In this document: positions 8,381-17,401 of the stretch, piece by piece
Numbering within the stretch: the first letter of the stretch is position 1
How the letters are laid out: each line of letters starts with the position of its first letter
Assembly: GCA_964563585.1 (NCBI GenBank)
Contig: CAZLXG010000019.1
Coordinates: forward strand, 1 to 35,399
Length of the DNA: 35,399 nucleotides
Direction: 5' to 3'
From: CAZLXG01 sp964563585
Lineage (GTDB): Bacteria; Bacteroidota; Bacteroidia; Flavobacteriales; Flavobacteriaceae
The notes under the pieces: model-generated
What the model was told of the DNA's origin: nothing
Seen by the model: the letters and a program-made list of their open reading frames with translations, nothing else
The model's database searches: none
Program-made: the position numbers and the translations under genes

Positions 8381-10228
8381 ATGTGTGGAATTGTTGGATA
8401 TTTAGGTCCAAGAGAAGCTTACCCAATTGTTATTGAGGGGCTTAAGCGCTTAGAATACAGAGGCTACGATAGTGCAGGCATTGCTATATTTGATGGTACA
8501 GACCTTAAAGTTTCAAAAACAAAAGGAAAAGTATCCGATCTTGAAAATCGAGCAAAAAATGAAATTATAAAAAATGGTAATTTCGGAATTGGACATACTA
8601 GATGGGCAACGCATGGTGTTCCAAACGATGTAAACTCACATCCTCACGCTTCAAATTCTAAGGAATTAGTTATTATTCATAACGGTATTATCGAAAATTA
8701 CGCATCTCTTAAAGAAGAGCTAATAAAAAGAGGTTATACCTTTCAATCTGATACAGATACCGAAGTTTTAATTAACTTAATAGAAGACGTAAAAAAGAAA
8801 GAAAATGTAAAACTTGGGAAAGCTGTTCAAATTGCGCTTAATCAAGTTGTTGGTGCATATGCAATTGCAGTTTTTGATAAAACCAAACCAGACGAAGTTG
8901 TTATTGCTCGTTTAGGTAGTCCGTTAGCAGTAGGTATTGGTGAAGATGAATTTTTTATTGCTAGTGATGCATCTCCTTTTATTGAATATACTAAAAATGC
9001 TATTTATTTAGAAGATGAAGAAATGGCAATTATTAGATTAGGAAAAGAAATAGAAATTAGAAAAATCAAAGATGATTCGTTGGTTGCCCCTTACATACAA
9101 GAGCTTCAAATGAATTTAGAAGAAATAGAAAAAGGTGGTTACGAGCATTTTATGCTTAAAGAAATTCATGAACAACCAAAAGCAATTACAGATACTTATA
9201 GAGGTCGTCTTCTAAGAAATGAAGCTATTATAAAAATGGCTGGCGTTGAAGATAATATGAAAAAATTCTTGAATGCTGATCGTATTATTATTGTTGCTTG
9301 TGGAACTTCATGGCACGCAGGATTGGTTGCTGAGTATATATTTGAAGACATAGCAAGAATTCCTGTTGAAGTTGAATATGCTTCAGAGTTTAGATATCGT
9401 AATCCTGTTATTACTGAAAAAGATGTAATAATAGCTATTTCTCAATCAGGAGAAACTGCTGACACATTAGCTGCAATTAAATTAGCAAAATCTAAAGGCG
9501 CATTTGTTTTTGGTGTTTGTAATGTAGTTGGCTCTTCTATAGCTAGAGAAACACATGCTGGCGCTTATACACATGCTGGTCCAGAGATTGGAGTTGCATC
9601 AACAAAGGCTTTTACCACTCAAATTACTGTTTTAACATTAATAGCTTTAAGATTAGCAAGAGCAAAAGGTAATATAACAAGTTCCGATTTCCGTCGTCAC
9701 TTATTAGAATTGGAAATGATTCCGAAAAAAGTTGAAAAAGCTTTACAATCGGATTCTCATATAAAAATGATAGCAGACATCTACAAAGACGTTAGCAATT
9801 TCTTGTATTTAGGAAGAGGGTATAATTTCCCTGTGGCATTAGAAGGTGCATTGAAATTAAAAGAGATTTCATATATCCATGCAGAAGGATATCCTGCTGC
9901 AGAAATGAAACACGGCCCTATTGCATTAATAGATGAAAATATGCCAATTGTTGTCATTGCAACCAAAAAAGGACATTACGACAAAGTAGTTAGTAACATT
10001 CAAGAAATAAAATCTAGAAAAGGAAAAATTATAGGTATTGTTACTGAAGGTGATACAACTGTAAAGGCGATTGCAGATCATGTTATTGAAGTTCCAGAAA
10101 CTTTAGATTCTCTTTCACCATTATTAACTACTATTCCGTTACAATTATTATCATATCATATAGCGGTATTATTAGATAGAAATGTTGATCAACCGCGTAA
10201 TTTAGCAAAATCGGTTACTGTAGAATAA
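8381..10228 (+). CDS. glmS: Glutamine-fructose-6-phosphate aminotransferase (isomerizing)
   Basis: GlmS makes glucosamine-6-phosphate from fructose-6-phosphate and glutamine, the first step to UDP-GlcNAc for peptidoglycan and LPS. The 615 residues show the complete enzyme: the start MCGIVGYLG with nucleophile Cys2, HTRWATHG and HNGIIENY of the glutaminase domain (1-about 240), two SIS sugar-binding domains (SQSGETADT about 358, and ALEGALKLKEISY about 490), and the invariant C-terminus PRNLAKSVTVE. The 135-base leader from 8246 is AT-rich; CATATTTG near 8337 is one base off a -7 box, and no glmS ribozyme-like sequence was recognised. No clear terminator follows. Confidence 0.98.
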   Translation: MCGIVGYLGPREAYPIVIEGLKRLEYRGYDSAGIAIFDGTDLKVSKTKGKVSDLENRAKNEIIKNGNFGIGHTRWATHGVPNDVNSHPHASNSKELVIIHNGIIENYASLKEELIKRGYTFQSDTDTEVLINLIEDVKKKENVKLGKAVQIALNQVVGAYAIAVFDKTKPDEVVIARLGSPLAVGIGEDEFFIASDASPFIEYTKNAIYLEDEEMAIIRLGKEIEIRKIKDDSLVAPYIQELQMNLEEIEKGGYEHFMLKEIHEQPKAITDTYRGRLLRNEAIIKMAGVEDNMKKFLNADRIIIVACGTSWHAGLVAEYIFEDIARIPVEVEYASEFRYRNPVITEKDVIIAISQSGETADTLAAIKLAKSKGAFVFGVCNVVGSSIARETHAGAYTHAGPEIGVASTKAFTTQITVLTLIALRLARAKGNITSSDFRRHLLELEMIPKKVEKALQSDSHIKMIADIYKDVSNFLYLGRGYNFPVALEGALKLKEISYIHAEGYPAAEMKHGPIALIDENMPIVVIATKKGHYDKVVSNIQEIKSRKGKIIGIVTEGDTTVKAIADHVIEVPETLDSLSPLLTTIPLQLLSYHIAVLLDRNVDQPRNLAKSVTVE

Positions 10229-10368
10229 TTAAATTCCTTATAACTTTATAAGTTTCAAATTTTTACAGTTAAATGTATTAATCTCTCATTTTCAATGGTT
10301 TTTATGAAAATAAGATAAATAAAAGTGCCTTTTTTTATAAAATTGAACTATGCATGCATACTTTTTTC

Positions 10369-10415
10369 ATACTTTTATGTGAAAGTATTGGTATATATCT
10401 ATATATTGTACCAAT
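10369..10415. promoter_or_regulatory. Two adjacent inverted repeats upstream of a TonB receptor gene
   Basis: ATACTTT (10369-10375) and AAAGTAT (10382-10388) form a 7-base dyad with a 6-base spacer; ATTGGTA (10387-10393) and TACCAAT (10409-10415) form a second 7-base dyad with a 15-base spacer. A direct repeat CATACTTTT lies at 10357 and 10368. No exact TAnnTTTG box is seen in this 211-base region. The dyads end 24 bases before the receptor ATG, the place expected for an operator or a leader hairpin; function is inferred only. Confidence 0.35.
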
Positions 10416-10439
10416 ATAAAACTAAACTAATTCTTATAA

Positions 10440-13202
10440 ATGAAAACTTTTCTTTCTATTGTACTGTTGTTTTTTTGTAGTTTAACCTACTCTCAAACAA
10501 CAATTTCTGGATCTGTTGTTGACGATAGTGGGCAACCACTTCCTGGAGCAAATATTATTGTAGTTGGAACTTCTATTGGTACTATTACCGACTTTAATGG
10601 TAACTTTACTTTAACAGTAGATCAAAATCCTCCATTTTCCATACAAGTAAGTATGGTTGGTTTTGAAACTGTTACTGAAGAAATCACAACAAACAATCAA
10701 ACAGTTAATCTTGTTTTAAATGAAGGCACCTCCTTAGATGAGGTTGTAATTTCTGCGTCAAGAACACCTGAACGTATTTTCGAATCGCCCGTAACCGTTG
10801 AACGTTTCGGATTAAAAGCAATAAAAAATACAGCATCAGCTGATTTTTATTCTGGTTTAGAAAACTTAAAAGGTGTTGATGTTAACACCAATAGTTTAAC
10901 GTTTAAATCTATTAACACACGTGGTTTTGCAGCATTTGCAAATAACCGTTTTATGCAGTTAGTAGATGGCATGGACAACTCAACACCTGCATTAAACTTT
11001 CCAATAGGGAATTTAGTAGGTATGATAGAAACCGACGTGCAAAGTGTAGAATTACTTCCAGGTGCTTCATCAGCACTTTATGGAGCGAATGCCTTTAATG
11101 GTATTCTATTTATGCGAAGTAAAAACCCTTTCGACCATCAGGGAATTAGTACTCATATTAAAAAAGGAATTACTTCTCAAGAAGCCTCTGGAAATAATGA
11201 TTATATTGATTTAGGTATAAGAGCAGCATATAAATTTAGCGACAAATTCGCTGCAAAAGTTAATTTTGGTTACTTAAAAGGAACTGATTGGGCTGCGGTT
11301 AGCGAAGTTGATAAAACAATTATAGGTAGCACAAGAGCTAACTATAACTATGATGGTATTAATGTTTATGGAGATGAAGTTTCAACCAATATTAGATCAG
11401 CTTCTGGGCTTGGAATTATTCCAGATGTGGTAGTAAGCAGAACGGGTTATAATGAAAGAGATTTAACCGATTATAATGCAGAAAGTATAAAAGCAGATTG
11501 GGGATTATACTATCGCCCAATAACAGATAATAGCTTAGAATTATCTTATGTTGGTAAAGTTGGTAGTGGGTCTACGATTTATCAAGGAACAAACAGGTAT
11601 AATATTAAGAACTTTTTTCAGGAACAACATAAATTAGAAATAAAGAATGATAATTTCTTTTTAAGAGGTTATGTGGTTGCTGATAAAGCAGGAGATTCGT
11701 ATGATATGGTCTTTACTGGCATTAACATTAACAGAGCATGGAAAAGTGATGCAGATTGGTTTGGAGATTATATATCTACCTATGCAGGAATTGAATTAAG
11801 TGGTAATCCATTAGGCTTGACAACAGACCAAAAACATGCTGCAGCAAGATCTATTGCAGAAACTGGTCGTTTCGAACCAGGTTCTTCAGGGTTTATTGCC
11901 GCTTTTAATAAAAGTGTCAACGACCCCGATTTATCTACGGGTTCAAAATTTCAAGATGCATCAAAATATTACCATGCCGATGGGAATTATAACTTTAGTC
12001 ACTTAACAGATTTTGCCAATATTCAAGTAGGCGGGTCCTATAGACGCTATAGTTTAAATTCTTTTGGAACTATTTATACAGATTTAGATGGACCTATAAA
12101 CTACTCAGAATTCGGTGTTTACACACAAATTCAAAAAAGTTTTGAGTTAAATGAAGATATGAGCTTAAAACTTACAGGATCTGCTCGTTATGATAAGTCT
12201 GAATTTTTTGATGGCTTCGTTTCTCCAAGAATATCTGCTGGTTTAACAATAAATAGAAATCATAATATTAGAGCATCAGTTCAAACAGGATTTAGAAATC
12301 CAACCACACAAGATTTATTTATTGGTTTAGATGCTGGTAGAGCAATCTTAATTGGAGCAGCTCCAGATAATTTAGAAAGGTACACAAGAAATTTTCCTGT
12401 TAGTATTGATGGGCAACAATTATTAGGACAGCCAGCCACAATTACACAAACAGGAGCCGTAGCTTATAATAATTCTTATACCGCAAGTTCTGTATTAGCT
12501 TTAGCCGATTCTGGAAACCCTGCAGTTTTAGAAGTATCCAACCCAAGTTTAGTAAAACCAGAGCAAGTATCATCCTTAGAAATTGGATACAGAGGGAAAA
12601 TTAAAAAATTAGTTATCGATTTCAGCACATATTATAATAAATATAAAGATTTTATTTCGCAAGAAGTAGTTATATCTCCCTATTATGGGATAGCTGGAGA
12701 TAATTCACTTTCAGTTGCTGCAATAGCAAATGGAGATTATCAAGCATATAGTACATATACCAATTCTGTGGCAAACGTTAACTCTTATGGCGCTTCTATA
12801 GGCTTATCAACTAAAGTATTTGGTAATTTTGATTTAGGCGGAAGTTATACTTACGCAAAATTAGATTTTGATCGAAAAAAATACCCAGATTTCACAACAA
12901 ATTTTAATACTCCTGAACATAAATTTAAAGCCTCTTTTGGAAATACAAAATTATTTAAAAATTTCGGATTTAATATTGCTTACAGATTTAGTGATGATTA
13001 TTATTGGGAAGCAACCTTCGGAAACGGAATAGTTCCAGAATTCCATACTGTAGATGCTCAAATAAACCTAAGAGTACCTAGTTTTAAATCTACATTTAAA
13101 GTTGGTGCAACTAACCTTTTAGGAGACGAATATTTCACAGCATTTGGTACAGGGCATATTGGTTCTATGTACTATATTTCATGGACAATTAATAACTTAT
13201 AA
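10440..13202 (+). CDS. TonB-dependent receptor with carboxypeptidase-regulatory-like domain
   Basis: A 920-residue outer-membrane active transporter. Order of parts: signal peptide 1-18 (ending LTYSQ); CarboxypepD_reg-like domain about 20-100 (ISGSVVDDSGQPLPGANI, then TDFNGNFTL); plug domain about 105-235 with DEVVISASRTPERIFESP, NTRGFAAFANNRFMQLVDG and VELLPGASSALYGANAFNGI; and a 22-strand barrel to the end, containing the FRNPTTQDLF region. The domain layout is that of Bacteroidota receptors for larger substrates, but no SusD-like gene follows. Instead it is followed, one base after its stop, by an SGNH-hydrolase lipoprotein, which suggests uptake of a product released from an ester. Substrate unknown. 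Confidence 0.93.
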   Translation: MKTFLSIVLLFFCSLTYSQTTISGSVVDDSGQPLPGANIIVVGTSIGTITDFNGNFTLTVDQNPPFSIQVSMVGFETVTEEITTNNQTVNLVLNEGTSLDEVVISASRTPERIFESPVTVERFGLKAIKNTASADFYSGLENLKGVDVNTNSLTFKSINTRGFAAFANNRFMQLVDGMDNSTPALNFPIGNLVGMIETDVQSVELLPGASSALYGANAFNGILFMRSKNPFDHQGISTHIKKGITSQEASGNNDYIDLGIRAAYKFSDKFAAKVNFGYLKGTDWAAVSEVDKTIIGSTRANYNYDGINVYGDEVSTNIRSASGLGIIPDVVVSRTGYNERDLTDYNAESIKADWGLYYRPITDNSLELSYVGKVGSGSTIYQGTNRYNIKNFFQEQHKLEIKNDNFFLRGYVVADKAGDSYDMVFTGININRAWKSDADWFGDYISTYAGIELSGNPLGLTTDQKHAAARSIAETGRFEPGSSGFIAAFNKSVNDPDLSTGSKFQDASKYYHADGNYNFSHLTDFANIQVGGSYRRYSLNSFGTIYTDLDGPINYSEFGVYTQIQKSFELNEDMSLKLTGSARYDKSEFFDGFVSPRISAGLTINRNHNIRASVQTGFRNPTTQDLFIGLDAGRAILIGAAPDNLERYTRNFPVSIDGQQLLGQPATITQTGAVAYNNSYTASSVLALADSGNPAVLEVSNPSLVKPEQVSSLEIGYRGKIKKLVIDFSTYYNKYKDFISQEVVISPYYGIAGDNSLSVAAIANGDYQAYSTYTNSVANVNSYGASIGLSTKVFGNFDLGGSYTYAKLDFDRKKYPDFTTNFNTPEHKFKASFGNTKLFKNFGFNIAYRFSDDYYWEATFGNGIVPEFHTVDAQINLRVPSFKSTFKVGATNLLGDEYFTAFGTGHIGSMYYISWTINNL

Positions 13203-13203
13203 A

Positions 13204-14772
13204 ATGAAAAAAAATATTATGAATACAAAATATATATGGCTGTTAGTAATTCTAATTGGTTTTTCAGCATGTAATGAAATTGATGATGTTTTAGAAAACC
13301 AAAATATAGATACAACAGTAGAAGTTCTACCTAATTTAAATGCTGGTTCAGCAGATTTTTCAAACTATGTGTCTTTAGGTAATTCATTAACAGCAGGTTT
13401 TACGGATAATGCATTATTTATTGCTGGCCAAGAAAATTCTTTTCCAAACATATTATCTTCAAGATTTTCAATGTTAGGAGGAGGAGATTTTTATCAACCA
13501 TTAATGAATGACAATATTGGAGGTTTTCTTTTTGGAGGATCACCAACAGCTAATGGTAGCTTTGGACCAAGATTATATTTTTACAGTGACCAAGATGAAG
13601 ACGATGATTTTGATTCTGGACCATATCCTTTAGGCGTAGTGCCTCATTTAAATGATTTTACGCCAAAGACTCCAACAACAGAACTTTTTGCACCTTCAAT
13701 TGGTAGTCAAAATAATATGGGAGTACCAGGAGCAAAAGCAGCTCACTTATTATATGATGGTTATGGTAATATGGCTAATTTAGGTGTAAGTGCAAATCCT
13801 TATTTTATAAGAATGGCATCATCATCTACAGCAACAGTATTAGGAGATGCTATGGCACAATCTCCATCTTTCTTTTCTTTATGGATAGGGAATAATGATG
13901 TTTTAGGTTATGCATTATCTGGTGGAGACGGTACAAACCCAATAACACCTTCAGCGGGAGCTCCAGGAGTTGGTTTCGACCAAACTTATGGTGCATTAAT
14001 AACTACACTTACAAGCGGAGGCGCAAAAGGTATTGTAGCAAACATTCCTTATGTAACTACAATACCTCATTTTACAACAGTTCCTTATAACCCAATCCCA
14101 TTAGATGCTGCTACTGCAGGAGCTCTAAATCAAGGGTATGCTGCTTATAACGGAGGCTTACAACAAGCTTTAGCTGCTTTAAATGGCACTGGTTTATTTA
14201 CAGCGGAAGAAGTTGCCAAAAGAACTATAATTTTCTCTGAAGGAGAAGGAAATGCTTTGGTTATCATAGATGAAAATTTAACAGATTTAGGAGCTATTAA
14301 CCCTGCTTTTTCTGGAATACCACAATTTAGACAAGCTACTGAAGATGATTTGTTTGTATTACCATTAGCCTCTTTAATTCCTCAAGGTTACGGAACTCAA
14401 ATCCAACTAGCTGATAAATGGGTTTTAACCCCTGAAGAACAAGATGAAATTAAAATAGCAACTGATGCTTTTAATGCAACAATTGAAGCTACGGCAGCTT
14501 CTGCAGGTTTAGCTTTTGTAGATGCAAATTCATTTATGCAACAACTACATACAGGTGGCTATTCAGATGGAAATTTCACATTAACATCTAGCTTAGTTAC
14601 TGGTGGTGCTTTTTCTTTAGACGGAGTACATCCAACCGCAAGAGGTTATGCTTTACTTGCAAATTTATTTATGAAAGCAATTGATGCTACTTATGGATCA
14701 AACTTTGAAGCTTCAGGTAACTTAGTTGATATAGGAAATTATCCAACTAATTATTCGCCTTTGTTACAATAA
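13204..14772 (+). CDS. SGNH/GDSL-type hydrolase lipoprotein
   Basis: Counted from ATG 13204, which directly follows the receptor stop and yields a proper lipoprotein signal (hydrophobic 11-20, lipobox GFSAC, Cys23); a longer open frame from 13144 lies inside the receptor gene and is rejected. The 522-residue protein carries the SGNH blocks: LGNSLTAGF (block I, Ser61; GDSL changed to GNSL), SLWIGNNDVLGY (block III, the Asn) and DGVHPTARGYALLAN (block V, Asp/His pair). Such enzymes cleave acyl or acetyl esters of lipids or sugars. It is in one unit with the TonB receptor, so the enzyme and receptor probably act together at the outer membrane. Residues about 250-400 form a long insert typical of the Bacteroidota members. 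Confidence 0.88.
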   Translation: MKKNIMNTKYIWLLVILIGFSACNEIDDVLENQNIDTTVEVLPNLNAGSADFSNYVSLGNSLTAGFTDNALFIAGQENSFPNILSSRFSMLGGGDFYQPLMNDNIGGFLFGGSPTANGSFGPRLYFYSDQDEDDDFDSGPYPLGVVPHLNDFTPKTPTTELFAPSIGSQNNMGVPGAKAAHLLYDGYGNMANLGVSANPYFIRMASSSTATVLGDAMAQSPSFFSLWIGNNDVLGYALSGGDGTNPITPSAGAPGVGFDQTYGALITTLTSGGAKGIVANIPYVTTIPHFTTVPYNPIPLDAATAGALNQGYAAYNGGLQQALAALNGTGLFTAEEVAKRTIIFSEGEGNALVIIDENLTDLGAINPAFSGIPQFRQATEDDLFVLPLASLIPQGYGTQIQLADKWVLTPEEQDEIKIATDAFNATIEATAASAGLAFVDANSFMQQLHTGGYSDGNFTLTSSLVTGGAFSLDGVHPTARGYALLANLFMKAIDATYGSNFEASGNLVDIGNYPTNYSPLLQ

Positions 14773-14793
14773 TCATTGCTCAAAATATATATG

Positions 14794-14825
14794 AAAAACA
14801 CCTTCTATTCGAAGGTGTTTTTTTA
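14794..14825 (+). terminator. Rho-independent terminator after the SGNH lipoprotein gene
   Basis: AACACCTTC (14797-14805), loop TATTC, GAAGGTGTT (14811-14819), extended by flanking A and T bases and followed by a T run. A perfect 9-base stem, 22 bases after the stop codon. Confidence 0.88.
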
Positions 14826-14871
14826 TTATAAAAAAGCCTATAAAACAACTTTATTTTTAAATTAAAACTCA

Positions 14872-14879
14872 TATATTTG
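14872..14879 (+). promoter_or_regulatory. -7 box for atpD
   Basis: TATATTTG, a perfect TAnnTTTG, followed by GC and lying 60 bases before the atpD ATG, just downstream of the terminator at 14794-14825. The -33 element is not clear. Confidence 0.65.
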
Positions 14880-14939
14880 CACGCGAAAACCAATCGTGTT
14901 TTCATTCATTAAATAGCAAAAACATTAAACACATAAATA

Positions 14940-16448
14940 ATGTCTAAAGTTACAGGTAAAGTTGCACAAATAGTAGGTCCGGTTATCGATGTTGAATTCG
15001 AAGCTGGTGCTGAACTTCCAAAAATTTACGATTCATTAGAAATCAAAAAAGCAGATGGTTCTCTTTTAGTATTAGAAGTACAATCTCACATTGGTGAAGA
15101 TACAGTACGCACAATAGCAATGGATTCATCAGATGGTTTAAGTAGAGGAACAGAAGTTAATACAACTGGTGCACCAATACAAATGCCAATTGGAGATGAT
15201 GTTTACGGACGTTTATTTAATGTAATTGGTGATGCTATTGACGGATTAGGAGATTTACCTAAAGCTGGTGATGCTGGTTTACCAATACACAGACAAGCAC
15301 CAAGATTTGAAGATCTATCAACTTCTACTGAGGTTTTATTTACAGGTATTAAAGTAATCGATTTAATTGAGCCTTATGCAAAAGGTGGTAAAATTGGATT
15401 ATTTGGTGGTGCTGGAGTAGGTAAAACAGTATTAATTCAAGAGTTGATTAATAATATAGCAAAAGGACACGGTGGACTTTCAGTATTCGCAGGAGTAGGT
15501 GAAAGAACACGTGAAGGAAATGACCTTTTAAGAGAAATGCTTGAGTCTGGTATTATTAAATATGGTGATGACTTTATGCATTCTATGGAAGAAGGTGGAT
15601 GGGATTTATCTAAGGTTGATAAAAACATTATGAAAGAGTCTAAAGCAACTTTTGTTTTTGGACAAATGAATGAACCACCTGGAGCACGTGCTCGTGTTGC
15701 CTTATCTGGCTTAACAATTGCAGAATATTTTAGAGATGGAGCTGGTGAAGGACAAGGAAAAGATGTACTTTTCTTCGTAGATAACATTTTCCGTTTTACA
15801 CAAGCTGGATCAGAAGTATCAGCATTACTTGGTCGTATGCCATCTGCGGTAGGATATCAACCAACATTAGCAACAGAAATGGGTGCGATGCAAGAACGTA
15901 TCACATCAACAAAAAGAGGTTCTATTACATCTGTACAAGCGGTTTATGTGCCTGCAGATGATTTAACAGATCCAGCACCAGCAACAACGTTTGCTCACTT
16001 AGATGCTACAACAGTATTATCTCGTAAAATTGCAGAATTAGGTATTTACCCTGCAGTGGATCCTTTAGATTCTACATCAAGAATTTTGACAGCAGATATT
16101 TTAGGAAATGAACATTACGACTGCGCACAACGTGTAAAAGAATTGTTACAACGTTATAAAGAATTACAAGATATTATTGCTATTCTTGGTATGGAAGAAT
16201 TATCTGAGGAAGATAAACTAGCAGTAGGTAGAGCAAGACGTGTACAACGTTTCTTATCTCAACCTTTCTTTGTAGCAGAACAATTTACAGGTTTACAAGG
16301 TGTATTAGTAGATATTAAGGATACTATTAAAGGGTTTACTATGATTATGGATGGTGAATTAGATCATTTACCAGAAGCAGCATTTAACCTTAAAGGAACT
16401 ATAGAAGATGCTATTGAAGCAGGAGAAAAAATGTTAACTGAAGCATAA
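14940..16448 (+). CDS. atpD: F0F1 ATP synthase subunit beta
   Basis: The catalytic subunit of F1, 502 residues. Visible: the N-terminal barrel (GKVAQIVGPVIDVEF, 6-20), Walker A GGAGVGKT at 156-163, the GERTREGNDL segment, the catalytic-loop VFGQMNEPPGARARV, Walker B DVLFFVDNIFRFTQAGSEVSALLGRMPSAVGYQPTL region, and the C-terminal DELSEEDK-like loop (MEELSEEDKLAV) of F-type beta subunits. Forms a unit with atpC only; the genes for the other subunits are not in this window, as is usual in Bacteroidota where atpD-atpC is a separate unit. Confidence 0.99.
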   Translation: MSKVTGKVAQIVGPVIDVEFEAGAELPKIYDSLEIKKADGSLLVLEVQSHIGEDTVRTIAMDSSDGLSRGTEVNTTGAPIQMPIGDDVYGRLFNVIGDAIDGLGDLPKAGDAGLPIHRQAPRFEDLSTSTEVLFTGIKVIDLIEPYAKGGKIGLFGGAGVGKTVLIQELINNIAKGHGGLSVFAGVGERTREGNDLLREMLESGIIKYGDDFMHSMEEGGWDLSKVDKNIMKESKATFVFGQMNEPPGARARVALSGLTIAEYFRDGAGEGQGKDVLFFVDNIFRFTQAGSEVSALLGRMPSAVGYQPTLATEMGAMQERITSTKRGSITSVQAVYVPADDLTDPAPATTFAHLDATTVLSRKIAELGIYPAVDPLDSTSRILTADILGNEHYDCAQRVKELLQRYKELQDIIAILGMEELSEEDKLAVGRARRVQRFLSQPFFVAEQFTGLQGVLVDIKDTIKGFTMIMDGELDHLPEAAFNLKGTIEDAIEAGEKMLTEA

Positions 16449-16523
16449 AATTTAGTCCACAGTCCACAGTCCGCAGTATTGCAGTGACTTGAAGACTAAA
16501 GACTGCAAATTGAAGACTTAAAG
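16449..16523 (+). repeat. AGTC / AGACT imperfect repeat between atpD and atpC
   Basis: The whole 75-base spacer is built from short related units: AGTCCAC at 16454 and 16461, AGTCCGC at 16468, AGTATTGC at 16475, then AGACTAA at 16493, AGACTGC at 16500 and AGACTTA at 16514. The left half has AGTC and the right half its complement GACT, so the two halves can pair loosely. It runs right up to the atpC ATG. I recall similar low-complexity CAGTC/GACTG tracts between genes in other flavobacteria, so it may be one copy of a dispersed family. Confidence 0.7.
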
Positions 16524-16802
16524 ATGTATTTAGAAATTATAACACCAGAAGCCATTTTATTTGGCGGAGAAGTAACCAGTATTTCTGTTCCTGGAGTAAA
16601 TGGTGAATTTGAAATGCTAAAAGATCACGCTCCTATTATATCACTTTTAAAAAAGGGATATGTAAAAATTTATGGAGATATTCAATTAGATGAAGAAATA
16701 CAAGATAAATTTACTACTGGTAAAGATAAAGGTACTTGGTTAGCAATTAATTCTGGAACTATAGAAATGAAAGAAAATAAAATTATTGTTTTAGCTGATT
16801 AA
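16524..16802 (+). CDS. atpC: F0F1 ATP synthase subunit epsilon (short form)
   Basis: A 92-residue epsilon subunit, the rotor-stalk beta-sandwich: MYLEIITPEAILFGGEVTSISVPGVNGEFEMLKDHAPIIS pattern at residues 1-40 with the invariant GEFEMLKDHAP-type turn. The C-terminal helical hairpin present in longer (about 135-residue) homologues is missing; this short form is normal in Bacteroidota, so it is complete. The helices normally act as an inhibitory brake, so this synthase presumably lacks that control. Separated from atpD by a repeat that takes up the ribosome-binding region. Confidence 0.95.
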   Translation: MYLEIITPEAILFGGEVTSISVPGVNGEFEMLKDHAPIISLLKKGYVKIYGDIQLDEEIQDKFTTGKDKGTWLAINSGTIEMKENKIIVLAD

Positions 16803-16824
16803 ACTTTTTTATTACATAATATTT

Positions 16825-16862
16825 AAAAAAAGTCTAAGTAATTAAATTACTTGGACTTTTTC
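16825..16862. terminator. Hairpin terminator after atpC
   Basis: AAAAAGTC-T-AAGTAATT (16827-16843) pairs with AATTACTT-G-GACTTTTT (16845-16861), with one T-G wobble, a tight loop and A and T runs on the two sides, so it can act in both directions between convergent atpC and umuD. Confidence 0.75.
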
Positions 16863-16870
16863 ATTTTTAC

Positions 16871-16901
16871 TGTTATTTTGAACAAAGAATGAGTAGAAAT
16901 C
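16871..16901 (+). repeat. Probable dispersed intergenic repeat (degenerate)
   Basis: The segment TGTTATTTTGAACAAAGAAT and the following GAGTAGAAATC resemble the common flavobacterial intergenic repeat with a TGTCATTTCGA...AGAAATC pattern. One copy only in this window, so this rests on recollection of the family. Confidence 0.35.
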
Positions 16902-16937
16902 ATATAAAAGCAATACTCTTTATCTTATAATATTATT

Positions 16938-17378
16938 CTATATTTTCTTTATCACATTGGTTACTATACCCCAAATTACAAAATTGTTGTTTTCGGTGAT
17001 TTTAATAATTGGATAATCTGGATTTTCTGGTTGCAACCAAACCTCTTCCTTATTTACTTTTAAACGTTTTACAGTAAATTCACCATCTAAAAAGCAAACA
17101 GCAATTTTATTGTTTGCAGGTTCTAAGCTTCTATCTATTACTAACAGATCGTTATCATCTAGCCCTGCGCCAATCATAGATTGTCCTGAGACACGTGCGA
17201 AAAATGTAGCTTCTTTATTTTTTACTAATTCTTTATCTAAAGACAAGCGTTGTTCTTTAAAATCGTCTGCTGGTGAAGGAAACCCTGCCGAAACTCCTGT
17301 GTCTATAAAAAGTGCGCCTAAATTATTTGTTTCTGCTGGTGTGAAAAAGGTTAAACTATTTGGATTTTGTAGTAGCAT
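16938..17378 (-). CDS. umuD: UmuD-like S24 peptidase (polymerase V accessory subunit), without intact umuC
   Basis: A 146-residue LexA/UmuD-type protein. It has the self-cleavage site Ala31-Gly32 in VSAGFPSPADD, the catalytic Ser67 in SGQSMIG and Lys104 in FTVKRL. UmuD lacks a DNA-binding domain and, after cleavage during DNA damage, joins UmuC to form the error-prone polymerase V. The length and motifs show an intact gene. Normally umuC follows directly, yet here the next bases downstream are an intergenic repeat and convergent atpC. A broken umuC 3' part lies upstream instead (17590-17912). With no partner here, its activity is uncertain unless umuC exists elsewhere. No exact -7 box was found in the 30 bases between it and the structured element. 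Confidence 0.9.
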   Translation of the reverse strand: MLLQNPNSLTFFTPAETNNLGALFIDTGVSAGFPSPADDFKEQRLSLDKELVKNKEATFFARVSGQSMIGAGLDDNDLLVIDRSLEPANNKIAVCFLDGEFTVKRLKVNKEEVWLQPENPDYPIIKITENNNFVIWGIVTNVIKKI

Positions 17379-17401
17379 TTGGTTTTATGTTTTTAGTTGC
17401 G

